Assembly: GCF_001642695.1 (NCBI RefSeq)
Contig: NZ_LWCC02000005.1
Coordinates: 504,883-540,056 of the forward strand
Direction: 5' to 3'
Length of the DNA stretch: 35,174 nucleotides
Source: Streptomyces chilikensis
GTDB taxonomy: Bacteria > Actinomycetota > Actinomycetes > Streptomycetales > Streptomycetaceae
Shown here: positions 22,876-29,636 of the stretch, in pieces
How positions within the stretch are numbered: position 1 is the stretch's first letter
Layout: each line of letters opens with the position of its first letter
Notes under the pieces: model-generated
Told to the model about the DNA's origin: nothing
The model's database searches: none
Seen by the model: only the letters and a program-made list of their open reading frames with translations
Made by a program: the position numbers and the translations under genes

Positions 22876-23394
22876 ATGCAGTTCGGGCGCACCTACGAGG
22901 AGTTCGAGGTCGGGGCGACGTACAAGCACTGGCCGGGCAAGACGGTCACCGAGTACGACGACCACCTCTTCTGCCTCCTCACCATGAACCACCACCCGCT
23001 CCACATGGACGTCAACTACGCGGAGAGGACGACCGACTTCGGCAAGAACGTCGTGGTGGGCAACTACGTCTACTCCCTGCTGCTCGGCATGTCGGTGCCG
23101 GACGTCTCGGGCAAGGCGATCGCCAACCTGGAGATCGAGTCGCTCAAGCACGTGGCGCCGACCTTCCACGGCGACACGGTCTACGGCGAGACCACGGTGC
23201 TCGACAAGTGGCCGTCGAGGTCGAAGAACGACCGCGGCATCGTCCACGTGGAGACCAAGGGCTACAAGCAGGACGGCACCCTGGTCTGCGTGTTCCGCCG
23301 CAAGGTGATGGTGCCGACCGAGACGTACATCGAGGAGCGCGGCGGCGAGCAGCCCGGCCGGCCCGAGCTGAAGGAGAAGGAGTCCAAGGGATGA
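22876..23394 (+). CDS. MaoC-family hydratase, probable mesaconyl-CoA hydratase
   Basis: This 172-residue hot-dog-fold protein reads MQFGRTYEEFEVGATYKHWPGKTVTEYDDHLFCLLTMNHHPLHMDVNYAE. KHVAPTFHGDTVYGETTVLDK and a KVMVPTE ending follow. The hydratase motif is normally D-x-N-P-x-H-x-D; here the equivalent is N-H-H-P-L-H-M-D, so the usual catalytic Asp is Asn while the His is kept. By operon position it would hydrate mesaconyl-CoA to beta-methylmalyl-CoA, the substrate of the lyase encoded just upstream. It is a single hot-dog domain, about half the length of the roughly 340-residue proteobacterial mesaconyl-CoA hydratases. The stop overlaps the next ATG. Confidence 0.85.
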   Translation: MQFGRTYEEFEVGATYKHWPGKTVTEYDDHLFCLLTMNHHPLHMDVNYAERTTDFGKNVVVGNYVYSLLLGMSVPDVSGKAIANLEIESLKHVAPTFHGDTVYGETTVLDKWPSRSKNDRGIVHVETKGYKQDGTLVCVFRRKVMVPTETYIEERGGEQPGRPELKEKESKG

Positions 23395-24596
23395 GCCGAC
23401 TCGCCCGGACCCACGGTCTCACCGAGGTCCAGCAGGAGATCCTGGCCACCGTCCGGGAGTTCGTGGACAAGGAGATCATCCCGGTCGCCACCGAGCTGGA
23501 GCACCGCGACGAGTACCCGCAGGCGATCGTCGACGGCCTGAAGGAACTCGGCCTGTTCGGCCTGATGATCCCCGAGGAGTACGGGGGTCTGGGCGAGTCG
23601 CTCCTGACCTACGCGCTGTGCGTGGAGGAGCTCTCCCGCGGGTGGATGTCGGTCTCCGGCATCATCAACACCCACTTCATCGTGGCCTACATGCTCAAGC
23701 AGCACGGCACCGACGAGCAGAAGGAGCACTTCCTGCCGCGGATGGCGGCGGGCGAGGTACGGGGCGCCTTCTCGATGTCCGAGCCGGCGCTCGGCTCCGA
23801 CGTGTCGGCCATCTCCTCCAAGGCGGTGAGGGACGGCGACGACTTCGTCCTCACGGGCCAGAAGATGTGGCTGACCAACGGCGGAACCTCCACCCTGGTG
23901 GCCGTCCTGGTGAAAAGTGACGAAGGACACCCCGAGGGGACCGCGCCGCACAAGTCGATGACCACCTTCCTCGTCGAGAAGCCGGCCGGCTTCGGCGAGG
24001 TCCTCCCCGGCCTGACCATTCCAGGCAAGATCGACAAGATGGGCTACAAGGGGGTCGACACCACCGAGCTCATCATGGATGGCCTGCGAATTCCGGCCAA
24101 TCGGGTACTGGGTGGCAAAACCGGCCGCGGCTTCTACCAGATGATGGACGGCGTCGAGGTGGGGCGGGTGAACGTCGCGGCCCGTGGCTGCGGCGTCGCA
24201 CAGCGTGCGTTCGAGCTGGGCGTGCAGTACGCGCAGCAGCGGCACACGTTCGGCAAGCCGATCGCCCAGCACCAGGCGATCCAGTTCAAATTGGCCGAAA
24301 TGGGCACCAAGGTCGAAGCGGCTCATGCGATGATGGTTAATGCAGCCCGCAAAAAGGACTCCGGGGAGCGAAACGACCTCGAGGCAGGCATGGCGAAGTA
24401 CCTCGCCAGCGAGTACTGCAAGGAGGTCGTGGAAGATGCCTTCCGGATCCACGGCGGCTACGGCTTCTCGAAGGAGTACGAGATCGAGCGCCTCTACCGA
24501 GAGGCCCCGATGCTGCTCATCGGTGAAGGCACCGCAGAAATCCAGAAAATGATCATCGGACGCAGACTCCTCGAGGAGTACCGCTTCCAGGGCTGA
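23391..24596 (+). CDS. Acyl-CoA dehydrogenase, probable methylsuccinyl-CoA dehydrogenase
   Basis: This 401-residue FAD enzyme has FSMSEPALGSDVSAISSKAVRDGDDFVLTGQKMWLTNGG (FAD/substrate site), QRHTFGKPIAQHQAIQFKLAEM, HGGYGFSKEYEIERLYREAP and the catalytic-type glutamate in IGEGTAEIQ (about E379). By operon context it would oxidise methylsuccinyl-CoA to mesaconyl-CoA, closing the gap between mutase and hydratase. Proteobacterial methylsuccinyl-CoA dehydrogenases are longer, about 550 residues with an N-terminal extension, so this would be a short form. The ATG overlaps the MaoC stop with AAGGAGTCCAAGGG upstream. From about 23.9 kb on, the codons use many more A/T third bases than the genes around it. 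It is the last gene before the terminator at 24638-24674. Confidence 0.88.
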   Translation: MSRLARTHGLTEVQQEILATVREFVDKEIIPVATELEHRDEYPQAIVDGLKELGLFGLMIPEEYGGLGESLLTYALCVEELSRGWMSVSGIINTHFIVAYMLKQHGTDEQKEHFLPRMAAGEVRGAFSMSEPALGSDVSAISSKAVRDGDDFVLTGQKMWLTNGGTSTLVAVLVKSDEGHPEGTAPHKSMTTFLVEKPAGFGEVLPGLTIPGKIDKMGYKGVDTTELIMDGLRIPANRVLGGKTGRGFYQMMDGVEVGRVNVAARGCGVAQRAFELGVQYAQQRHTFGKPIAQHQAIQFKLAEMGTKVEAAHAMMVNAARKKDSGERNDLEAGMAKYLASEYCKEVVEDAFRIHGGYGFSKEYEIERLYREAPMLLIGEGTAEIQKMIIGRRLLEEYRFQG

Positions 24597-24637
24597 ATCC
24601 GGAAAGATCCGGTTACGGCCCGGCCGATTTTCCCGCT

Positions 24638-24674
24638 ACGGGGTGTTTTCTTCGAGAAGAAGATCACACCCCGT
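24638..24674. terminator. Terminator of the ccr operon
   Basis: ACGGGGTGT (24638-24646) pairs with ACACCCCGT (24666-24674), and an inner TCTTC/GAAGA pairing extends the hairpin. It starts 42 bp after the acyl-CoA dehydrogenase stop and is followed by the promoter region of psd. Confidence 0.8.
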
Positions 24675-24798
24675 CAGCGGCCCCGGCCGTCGACTCGGCT
24701 TCTGGCTTGCCCAGTTGTAGTGCCTGACCGGTACGATTCCGGAAAGCCGCCGTCCCCGTGAACTGCAGCGCGGCACCCTCCCGCTACGAAGGTCTTCC

Positions 24799-25455
24799 AT
24801 GCCCCACAGCCATTCCTCTGCACACCGCGACAGCCTCGCCGGCGCACGGCTCGCGCGCGGAGCGTCGCCGTGGCTCGCCCCGACGGTCGCCACCGCCGCC
24901 CTCAGCCTGCTCCGGGCGCGCCGTTCCGGCGCGGCCAAGGCGGTCGCTGTGCCCGCCACCGCCCTCGCGGCGGGCATGCTGTGGTTCTTCCGGGACCCGG
25001 AGCGTGAGATCACGCAGGGCCGCGTGATCTCGCCCGCCGACGGCGTGGTGCAGAGCATCATGCCCTGGAAGGACGGCCGCACTCGCGTCGCCATCTTCAT
25101 GAGCCCGCTCAACGTCCACGTCAACCGCGCGCCGCTGGCCGGCACCGTGACGTCGGTCGAGCACGTGCCGGGTGGGTTCGTTCCCGCTTTCAACAAGGAG
25201 AGCGAGAACAACGAGCGCGTGGTCTGGCACTTCGACACCGAGCTCGGTGACATCGAGATGATCCAGATCGCCGGCGCGGTGGCCCGCCGCATCGTGCCCT
25301 ACATCCCCAAGGGGACCAAGGTCGAGCAGGGTGAGCGGATCGGTCTCATCAGGTTCGGCTCCCGCGTCGACCTGTACCTCCCGGCCGGAGTGGAGGTCGC
25401 GGTGGAGGTCGGCCAGAAGACCGTGGCTGGGGTGACTCGCATTGACCGCGACTGA
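24799..25455 (+). CDS. psd: Phosphatidylserine decarboxylase
   Basis: This 218-residue protein begins with a hydrophobic N-terminus (about 20-65, membrane-associating: AVAVPATALAAGMLWFFRDPERE). Family landmarks VISPADGVVQSI, IFMSPLNVHVNRAP and the self-cleavage/pyruvoyl site GS in LIRFGSRVDLYLP (G187-S188) follow. The enzyme decarboxylates phosphatidylserine to phosphatidylethanolamine. It is the short, archaeal/Gram-positive-like class with an RFGS rather than LGST site. The start follows CGAAGG. A -10-like TACGAT (24732-24737) gives a possible promoter 60 bp upstream, but its -35 is unclear. The 3' end overlaps pssA by 14 bp. Confidence 0.95.
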   Translation: MPHSHSSAHRDSLAGARLARGASPWLAPTVATAALSLLRARRSGAAKAVAVPATALAAGMLWFFRDPEREITQGRVISPADGVVQSIMPWKDGRTRVAIFMSPLNVHVNRAPLAGTVTSVEHVPGGFVPAFNKESENNERVVWHFDTELGDIEMIQIAGAVARRIVPYIPKGTKVEQGERIGLIRFGSRVDLYLPAGVEVAVEVGQKTVAGVTRIDRD

Positions 25456-26302
25456 CCAGGATCCGAGTACCGGCTGGACGCCCCAGGCGTCCGGCCGTGA
25501 CGAGGCCGAGGACGAGGAGATGCCGCTGTCGCTGCGTCTGTCGATAGCGGACACGCTGACCCTCGGCAACGCCACCTGCGGCTTCATGGCGGTGTACTTC
25601 ACCACCACCGGCATCCTGATCCCGCACCTCACCGGCAGCCAGGAGACGGGCATGGCCCGCCACAGCGCGGCCACCGCGGTCATCCTGATGCTGTGCGCGG
25701 CGATCTTCGACCTGTTCGACGGTCTGGTCGCCCGGAAGCTGCGCTCCTCGCCGATGGGCGCGGAGCTGGACAACCTGTCCGACCTGATCAGCTTCGGGCT
25801 GGCTCCGGCCTACTTCGTCCTGGTGTACGGCATGGTCGCCGACGACGCGCACCAGCGGGTCGCGGCACTGGCCGCGATCATGGTGCTGCTGGCGGTGGTG
25901 CTGCGGCTTGCGCGGTTCTCCATCGTGACGGTGCCCAACGGCACGTTCCAGGGCATGCCGTCACCCTTCGGTGCCCTGACGGTGGTCTCGATCGTCCTGC
26001 TCGAGCTGCCGTTCATCGCGACGCTGCTGGCCGTGCTGGGGACGGCGTGGCTGATGGTGAGCCGCGTGGAGTACCCGAAGCCGCGTGGACGCTCGGCGGC
26101 GGCGATGCTGATCTGGATCGTCGCGTCGATGGGCATGCTGGTCGCCTGGGCGGCCGGTGCGCCGAGCGGTGAGCTGCTCCTGCAGACCGGCTGCGCGCTG
26201 CAGCTGGTGCTGGGGGCGGTGATCCCGCTGTTCGCCACGGCCCGCCGGGTGAACAACTTCCGCGACAACCGGCGCGAGGCGAGGGCCGCGCAGCTCCAGT
26301 AG
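25442..26302 (+). CDS. pssA: CDP-diacylglycerol-serine O-phosphatidyltransferase
   Basis: This 286-residue membrane enzyme makes phosphatidylserine, the substrate of the psd product. It has an acidic N-terminal tail and then the CDP-alcohol phosphotransferase motif FDGLVARKLRSSPMGAELDNLSD with all three catalytic aspartates. Several membrane helices follow (about 100-220, e.g. VAALAAIMVLLAVVLRLARF, VVSIVLLELPFIATLLAVLG, AMLIWIVASMGMLVAW, LVLGAVIPLF). I choose the TTG at 25442, inside the end of psd, implying translational coupling. The ATG at 25520 with GAGGAG just before it would be 26 residues shorter and is the main alternative. The terminator is at 26332-26369. Confidence 0.92.
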   Translation: MTATDQDPSTGWTPQASGRDEAEDEEMPLSLRLSIADTLTLGNATCGFMAVYFTTTGILIPHLTGSQETGMARHSAATAVILMLCAAIFDLFDGLVARKLRSSPMGAELDNLSDLISFGLAPAYFVLVYGMVADDAHQRVAALAAIMVLLAVVLRLARFSIVTVPNGTFQGMPSPFGALTVVSIVLLELPFIATLLAVLGTAWLMVSRVEYPKPRGRSAAAMLIWIVASMGMLVAWAAGAPSGELLLQTGCALQLVLGAVIPLFATARRVNNFRDNRREARAAQLQ

Positions 26303-26331
26303 CCCGCGCCGCACTCCGCCTCACGTCCCGC

Positions 26332-26369
26332 ACGGCCCCCCGAGCCATTCACCCGGCCCGGGGGGCCGT
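26332..26369 (+). terminator. Terminator of psd-pssA
   Basis: An 11-bp perfect stem (26332-26342 with 26359-26369) and a 16-base loop lie 30 bp after the pssA stop. A second GC-rich inverted repeat follows at about 26376-26402 and may serve the convergent glycerate kinase gene. Confidence 0.75.
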
Positions 26370-26478
26370 CGGCGTTCCCCGGGGCCCTTACCGGGCCCGG
26401 GGAACCATGCCGCCCGGGGGCACCGTCGTCCGCAGGGGCGGCCGGCAGGGCCCGTTCGCTGGGCGGCGCGCGGCGGGG

Positions 26479-27630
26479 TCAGGTGAGGTGGTCGTGGGCG
26501 AGCTGTTCGGCCACGCGTTCGAGGAGGGGCCCGGCGTTCGCGATGCTGCGGGCGACGTCCGGCTCCACCGCGGCGAGCGGATACGCCCGCCCGATCCCCG
26601 CCCCCCGCAGCTCCTCCGCGGAGAGCGCGAGCCGCCCGCAGACGGCGACCACCGGCACCCCCGCCGCGGCGGCGGCCGCCGCGACCCCCGCCGGCGCCTT
26701 CCCCCGCAGCGTCTGCGCGTCCAGCGACCCCTCCCCCGTGATCACCAGGTCGGCCCGCCGCAGTTCGGCCTCGAACCCCACGGCCTCCAGCAGCACCTCG
26801 ATGCCCGCCCGGAACCGCGCTCCCAGCAGCAGCGCCGCGAAGCCCAGGCCTCCCGCCGCGCCCGCCCCCGGCGCCTGGGCCAGGCCCTCCGCCCGCGGTC
26901 CCACGGCCCGTTCCAGGACCGCCGCGTACCGCCCGAGCGCCGCGTCCAGCACGGCGACGTCCTGCGGCGTGGCCCCCTTCTGCGGCCCGTACACCGCCGC
27001 CGCCCCGGACGGACCGGTCAGCGGGTTGTCCACGTCGCTCGCGAGCACGAGCTCCACCGTCCCGTCGCCCACCCGCGGGTCCAGCCCGGAGAGGTCGACG
27101 GACTCCAGTGCCCCCAGCGCCCCGCCGCCCGGCCCCAGCTCCCGCCCGTCCGCGTCCAGGAACCGCGCCCCGAGCGCGGCCAGCATCCCCGCGCCGCCGT
27201 CCGTGGTCGCGCTGCCGCCCACCCCGAACACCACCGTCCGCGCGCCCGCGTCCAGCGCGGCCCGCAGCAGCTCCCCGGAGCCGTGGGTGGAGGCGGTGAG
27301 CGGCGTGGGCGTCCCGCCCGGCAGCCGCTGCAGCCCGCTCGCCTCGGCCATCTCGACCACGGCGGTGTCCCCCCGCATCGCGTACGCCGCCGTGACCGGG
27401 TTCCCCACCGGCCCGGTGACCCGGACCTCGCGGCGTTCGAACCCGGCGGCCACCACCGCGGCGACCGTGCCGTCGCCGCCGTCCGCGACGGGCAGGGCGG
27501 CCGTGGCGACCCCCGGTGCGGCCCGCCGCAGCCCCGCCGCGACCCGCTCGGCCACCTGCACCGCCGTGAGCGATCCCTTGAACTTGTCAGCCGCGATCAG
27601 CACGTGCCCCCGCCGGGCCGTCTCCACCAC
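26479..27630 (-). CDS. Glycerate kinase (GlxK/GarK family)
   Basis: This 383-residue cytoplasmic kinase has VLIAADKFKGSLTAVQVAERVAAGL near the start and PVADGGDGTVAAVV (about 47-60). HGSGELLRAALDAGARTVVFGVGGSATTDGGAGML and DLVITGEGSLDAQTLRGKAPAGVA follow, all signatures of the glycerate 2-kinase family. It phosphorylates D-glycerate, the end product of the glyoxylate/tartronate semialdehyde route. That could link it loosely to glyoxylate produced by the ethylmalonyl-CoA pathway encoded nearby; this is inference, since it is not in that operon. The GTG start at 27630 follows GGAGGCGTT. A -10-like TAAGGT (minus strand, 27675-27670) lies about 40 bases upstream. It is divergent from the NUDIX gene. 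Confidence 0.92.
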   Translation of the reverse strand: MVETARRGHVLIAADKFKGSLTAVQVAERVAAGLRRAAPGVATAALPVADGGDGTVAAVVAAGFERREVRVTGPVGNPVTAAYAMRGDTAVVEMAEASGLQRLPGGTPTPLTASTHGSGELLRAALDAGARTVVFGVGGSATTDGGAGMLAALGARFLDADGRELGPGGGALGALESVDLSGLDPRVGDGTVELVLASDVDNPLTGPSGAAAVYGPQKGATPQDVAVLDAALGRYAAVLERAVGPRAEGLAQAPGAGAAGGLGFAALLLGARFRAGIEVLLEAVGFEAELRRADLVITGEGSLDAQTLRGKAPAGVAAAAAAAGVPVVAVCGRLALSAEELRGAGIGRAYPLAAVEPDVARSIANAGPLLERVAEQLAHDHLT

Positions 27631-27719
27631 AACGCCTCCGCTCCGCCGCTCCCCGCATCCGTCGCTGCGACCTTAGACGTCACCGGCCCCGGGCCGCCAT
27701 GGCCGGACGCCGGTCCCGC

Positions 27720-27725
27720 TAGGCT
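27720..27725 (+). promoter_or_regulatory. -10 element of a probable leaderless promoter
   Basis: TAGGCT is followed by six bases and the GTG at 27732; there is no ribosome site in between. Confidence 0.4.
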
Positions 27726-27731
27726 GGCCGG

Positions 27732-28235
27732 GTGACCTCCGCCGCCGAGTCCTACGCCACGTACATCGCCGGCCTCCCCCGCGTCCTGTGCGGCGCGGCC
27801 ACGCTGTTCCGCGACCCCGGGGGCCGGGTGCTGCTGCTCGAGCCGAACTACCGCGAGGGCTGGGTCCTGCCCGGCGGCACGGTGGAGTCGGACGACGGCG
27901 AGACCCCCCGCCAGGGCGCCCGGCGGGAGACCGCCGAGGAGATCGGCCTCGACGTGCCCCCCGGCCGGCTGCTGGCCGTGGACTGGGTGCGGAGACCGGC
28001 CCGCCCGCCGGTCGTCGCCTACCTCTACGACGGCGGCGTGCTCGGCCAGGAGGCGGTCGACGCCATCCGCCTCCAGGAGGAGGAGCTGCTCTCCTGGCGC
28101 TTCGTCCCCCGTGAGGAACTGCCGGCGTACCTGCTGGGCGCGGCTCTGGGCCGGGTGGAGACGGCCCTGGACGTGCTGGCCGACGGGTCGGGTCCGGCGG
28201 AGCTGGAGGACGGCCGCCGGGTCGACCGGGGCTGA
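27732..28235 (+). CDS. NUDIX hydrolase
   Basis: This 167-residue cytoplasmic hydrolase has a NUDIX box at about residues 49-76: GGTVESDDGETPRQGARRETAEEIGL. The metal-binding REXXEE part (RETAEE) is intact. The loop between the GG and the first conserved Glu is two residues longer than the canonical GX5E. It would cleave a nucleoside diphosphate linked to another moiety; the substrate is unknown. The GTG start at 27732 is leaderless-like. Its final codons and stop lie in a 28-bp unit that is duplicated directly downstream (28208-28263). Confidence 0.88.
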   Translation: MTSAAESYATYIAGLPRVLCGAATLFRDPGGRVLLLEPNYREGWVLPGGTVESDDGETPRQGARRETAEEIGLDVPPGRLLAVDWVRRPARPPVVAYLYDGGVLGQEAVDAIRLQEEELLSWRFVPREELPAYLLGAALGRVETALDVLADGSGPAELEDGRRVDRG

Positions 28236-28263
28236 GGACAGCCGCCGGGTCGACCGGGGCTGA
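28208..28263. repeat. 28-bp tandem duplication across the NUDIX stop codon
   Basis: Units at 28208-28235 and 28236-28263 differ at one base (GGACGGCC versus GGACAGCC) and each ends in TGA. The first TGA is the stop codon of the NUDIX gene. The second lies downstream in another frame, because the gene already ends at the first. Confidence 0.8.
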
Positions 28264-28316
28264 GGAACCGGGCCCGCGCGCCGGTTTTCCGTTCGCCCGG
28301 GCCCGCCCCGCCGCCC

Positions 28317-28322
28317 TACCCT
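28317..28322 (+). promoter_or_regulatory. -10 element of a probable leaderless promoter
   Basis: TACCCT is followed by seven bases and the ATG of the sirtuin gene at 28330. Confidence 0.4.
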
Positions 28323-28329
28323 CGGCGGC

Positions 28330-29085
28330 ATGACCACGCCCTCCTCGCCGCCCGTCCCCGCCAGGCAGCCGCTCGTCGCGATCCTCAGCGGCGCCGGGAT
28401 CTCCACCGACAGCGGGATCCCCGACCACCGGGGGCCGAACGGCGTGTGGCGGCAGGACCCGGACGCGGAGAAGCTGGTCACCTACGACCACTACATGAAC
28501 GACCCGGAGATCCGGCGCCGCTCCTGGCAGATGCGCCGGAAGCTCCAGGTGCTCGCGGCCGGGCCGAACGCCGCGCACCGGGCCGTCACCGAGCTGGAGC
28601 GGTCCGGCGTGCCGGTGCGGGTGATCACCCAGAACGTCGACGGGCTCCACCAGAAGGCCGGGATGCCGGAGCGCAAGGTCCTGGAGCTGCACGGTTCGGT
28701 GCGCGAGGCCGTCTGCACGGCCTGCCGCGCGCGCGGGCCGATGTCCGAGGCGCTGGCCCGCCTGGAGGCCGGCGAGGAGGACCCGCGCTGCGCAGCCTGC
28801 GGCGGCGTCCTCAAGCCCGGCACCGTCATGTTCGGCGAGCGCCTCGACCCGCGGGTGCTCGGCCAGGCCCTGTCGATCGCCAAGGCCTGCGAGGTCTTCG
28901 TCGCCGTGGGCACCAGCCTCCAGGTGCAGCCCGCCGCCGGGCTGGCGGGGGTGGCCGCCGGCCACGGGGCACGGCTGGTGATCGTCAACGCGAAGGAGAC
29001 CCCGTACGACGGGCTCGCCGACGAGGTCGTCCGCGAGCCCGTCGGCACCGCCCTCCCGCGCCTGCTCCGCGCGCTGCGCGCCTGA
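28330..29085 (+). CDS. Sir2-family NAD-dependent protein deacylase
   Basis: This 251-residue sirtuin has the NAD motif GAGISTDSGIPDHRG (about 21-35) and TQNVDGLHQKAG. The catalytic His is in LELHGSVREAVC. Four zinc cysteines lie in two CxxC pairs (CTAC and CAAC). GTSLQVQPAAGL and IVNAKETPYD follow. It removes acetyl or other acyl groups from protein lysines, releasing nicotinamide and O-acyl-ADP-ribose. PDHRG replaces the more usual PDFRG or PDYRG; this residue borders the NAD/acyl pocket. The ATG at 28330 is leaderless-like. The gene is convergent with ogt. Confidence 0.95.
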   Translation: MTTPSSPPVPARQPLVAILSGAGISTDSGIPDHRGPNGVWRQDPDAEKLVTYDHYMNDPEIRRRSWQMRRKLQVLAAGPNAAHRAVTELERSGVPVRVITQNVDGLHQKAGMPERKVLELHGSVREAVCTACRARGPMSEALARLEAGEEDPRCAACGGVLKPGTVMFGERLDPRVLGQALSIAKACEVFVAVGTSLQVQPAAGLAGVAAGHGARLVIVNAKETPYDGLADEVVREPVGTALPRLLRALRA

Positions 29086-29089
29086 GGCG

Positions 29090-29105
29090 CCCGCCGGCGC
29101 GCGGG
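29090..29105. terminator. Weak hairpin between convergent genes
   Basis: CCCGC (29090-29094) and GCGGG (29101-29105) with a 6-base loop lie in the 31-bp gap between the sirtuin and ogt stops. Confidence 0.3.
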
Positions 29106-29116
29106 CCGGGGGCCCT

Positions 29117-29614
29117 TCACCCCGGCAGCGGCACCGCGCCCCGTTCGAAGGCCAGCAGCCGCTCCTTGCGCTCCAGCCCGCCGCCGTACCCGGTGAGGGA
29201 CCCGCCCGCCCCGATCACCCGGTGGCAGGGCACGATGATGCCCACCGGGTTGCGGCCGTTGGCGAGCCCCACGGCCCGTGAGGCGCCGGGACTGCCCAGT
29301 TCCGCCGCGAGCTGACCGTACGAGCGGGTCTCCCCGTACGGGATCGCGCGCAGCCGCTCCCACACGGAGCGCTGGAAGGCGGTCCCGTTCATCCGGAGCG
29401 GCAGGTCGAACTCCCGCAGCTCGCCCGCGAAGTAGGCGTCGAGCTGCTCCACCACCGCCGGGAACGGCCCCTCGTCGGCGGCCACCCGCTCGCCGAAGGT
29501 CTCCTCGGCCGGCCGGTGCCGCTGCTCCGTCATGTAGAGCCCGCACAGGACGCCTTCGTCGGCGACCAGCGTCAGGACGCCGTAGGGGCTCTCGACCACC
29601 GTGTGCTGCTTCAT
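29117..29614 (-). CDS. ogt: Methylated-DNA-protein cysteine methyltransferase
   Basis: This 165-residue suicide repair protein carries the active-site motif IIVPCHRVIG, in which the Cys accepts the alkyl group from O6-alkylguanine. FQRSVWERLRAIPYGETRSYGQLA (the helix-turn-helix DNA-binding part), NPVG and GSLTGYGGGLERKERLLAFE accompany it. I prefer the ATG at 29614 (MKQHTVVESPYG), which has GAAGG at a proper distance; the ATG at 29623 has the same GAAGG directly abutting it. It lies 22 bp after the Ada/AlkA fusion gene on the same strand, so the two form an alkylation-repair operon. Confidence 0.95.
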   Translation of the reverse strand: MKQHTVVESPYGVLTLVADEGVLCGLYMTEQRHRPAEETFGERVAADEGPFPAVVEQLDAYFAGELREFDLPLRMNGTAFQRSVWERLRAIPYGETRSYGQLAAELGSPGASRAVGLANGRNPVGIIVPCHRVIGAGGSLTGYGGGLERKERLLAFERGAVPLPG

Positions 29615-29636
29615 CTCTCTCATCCTTCGAAGTCCC

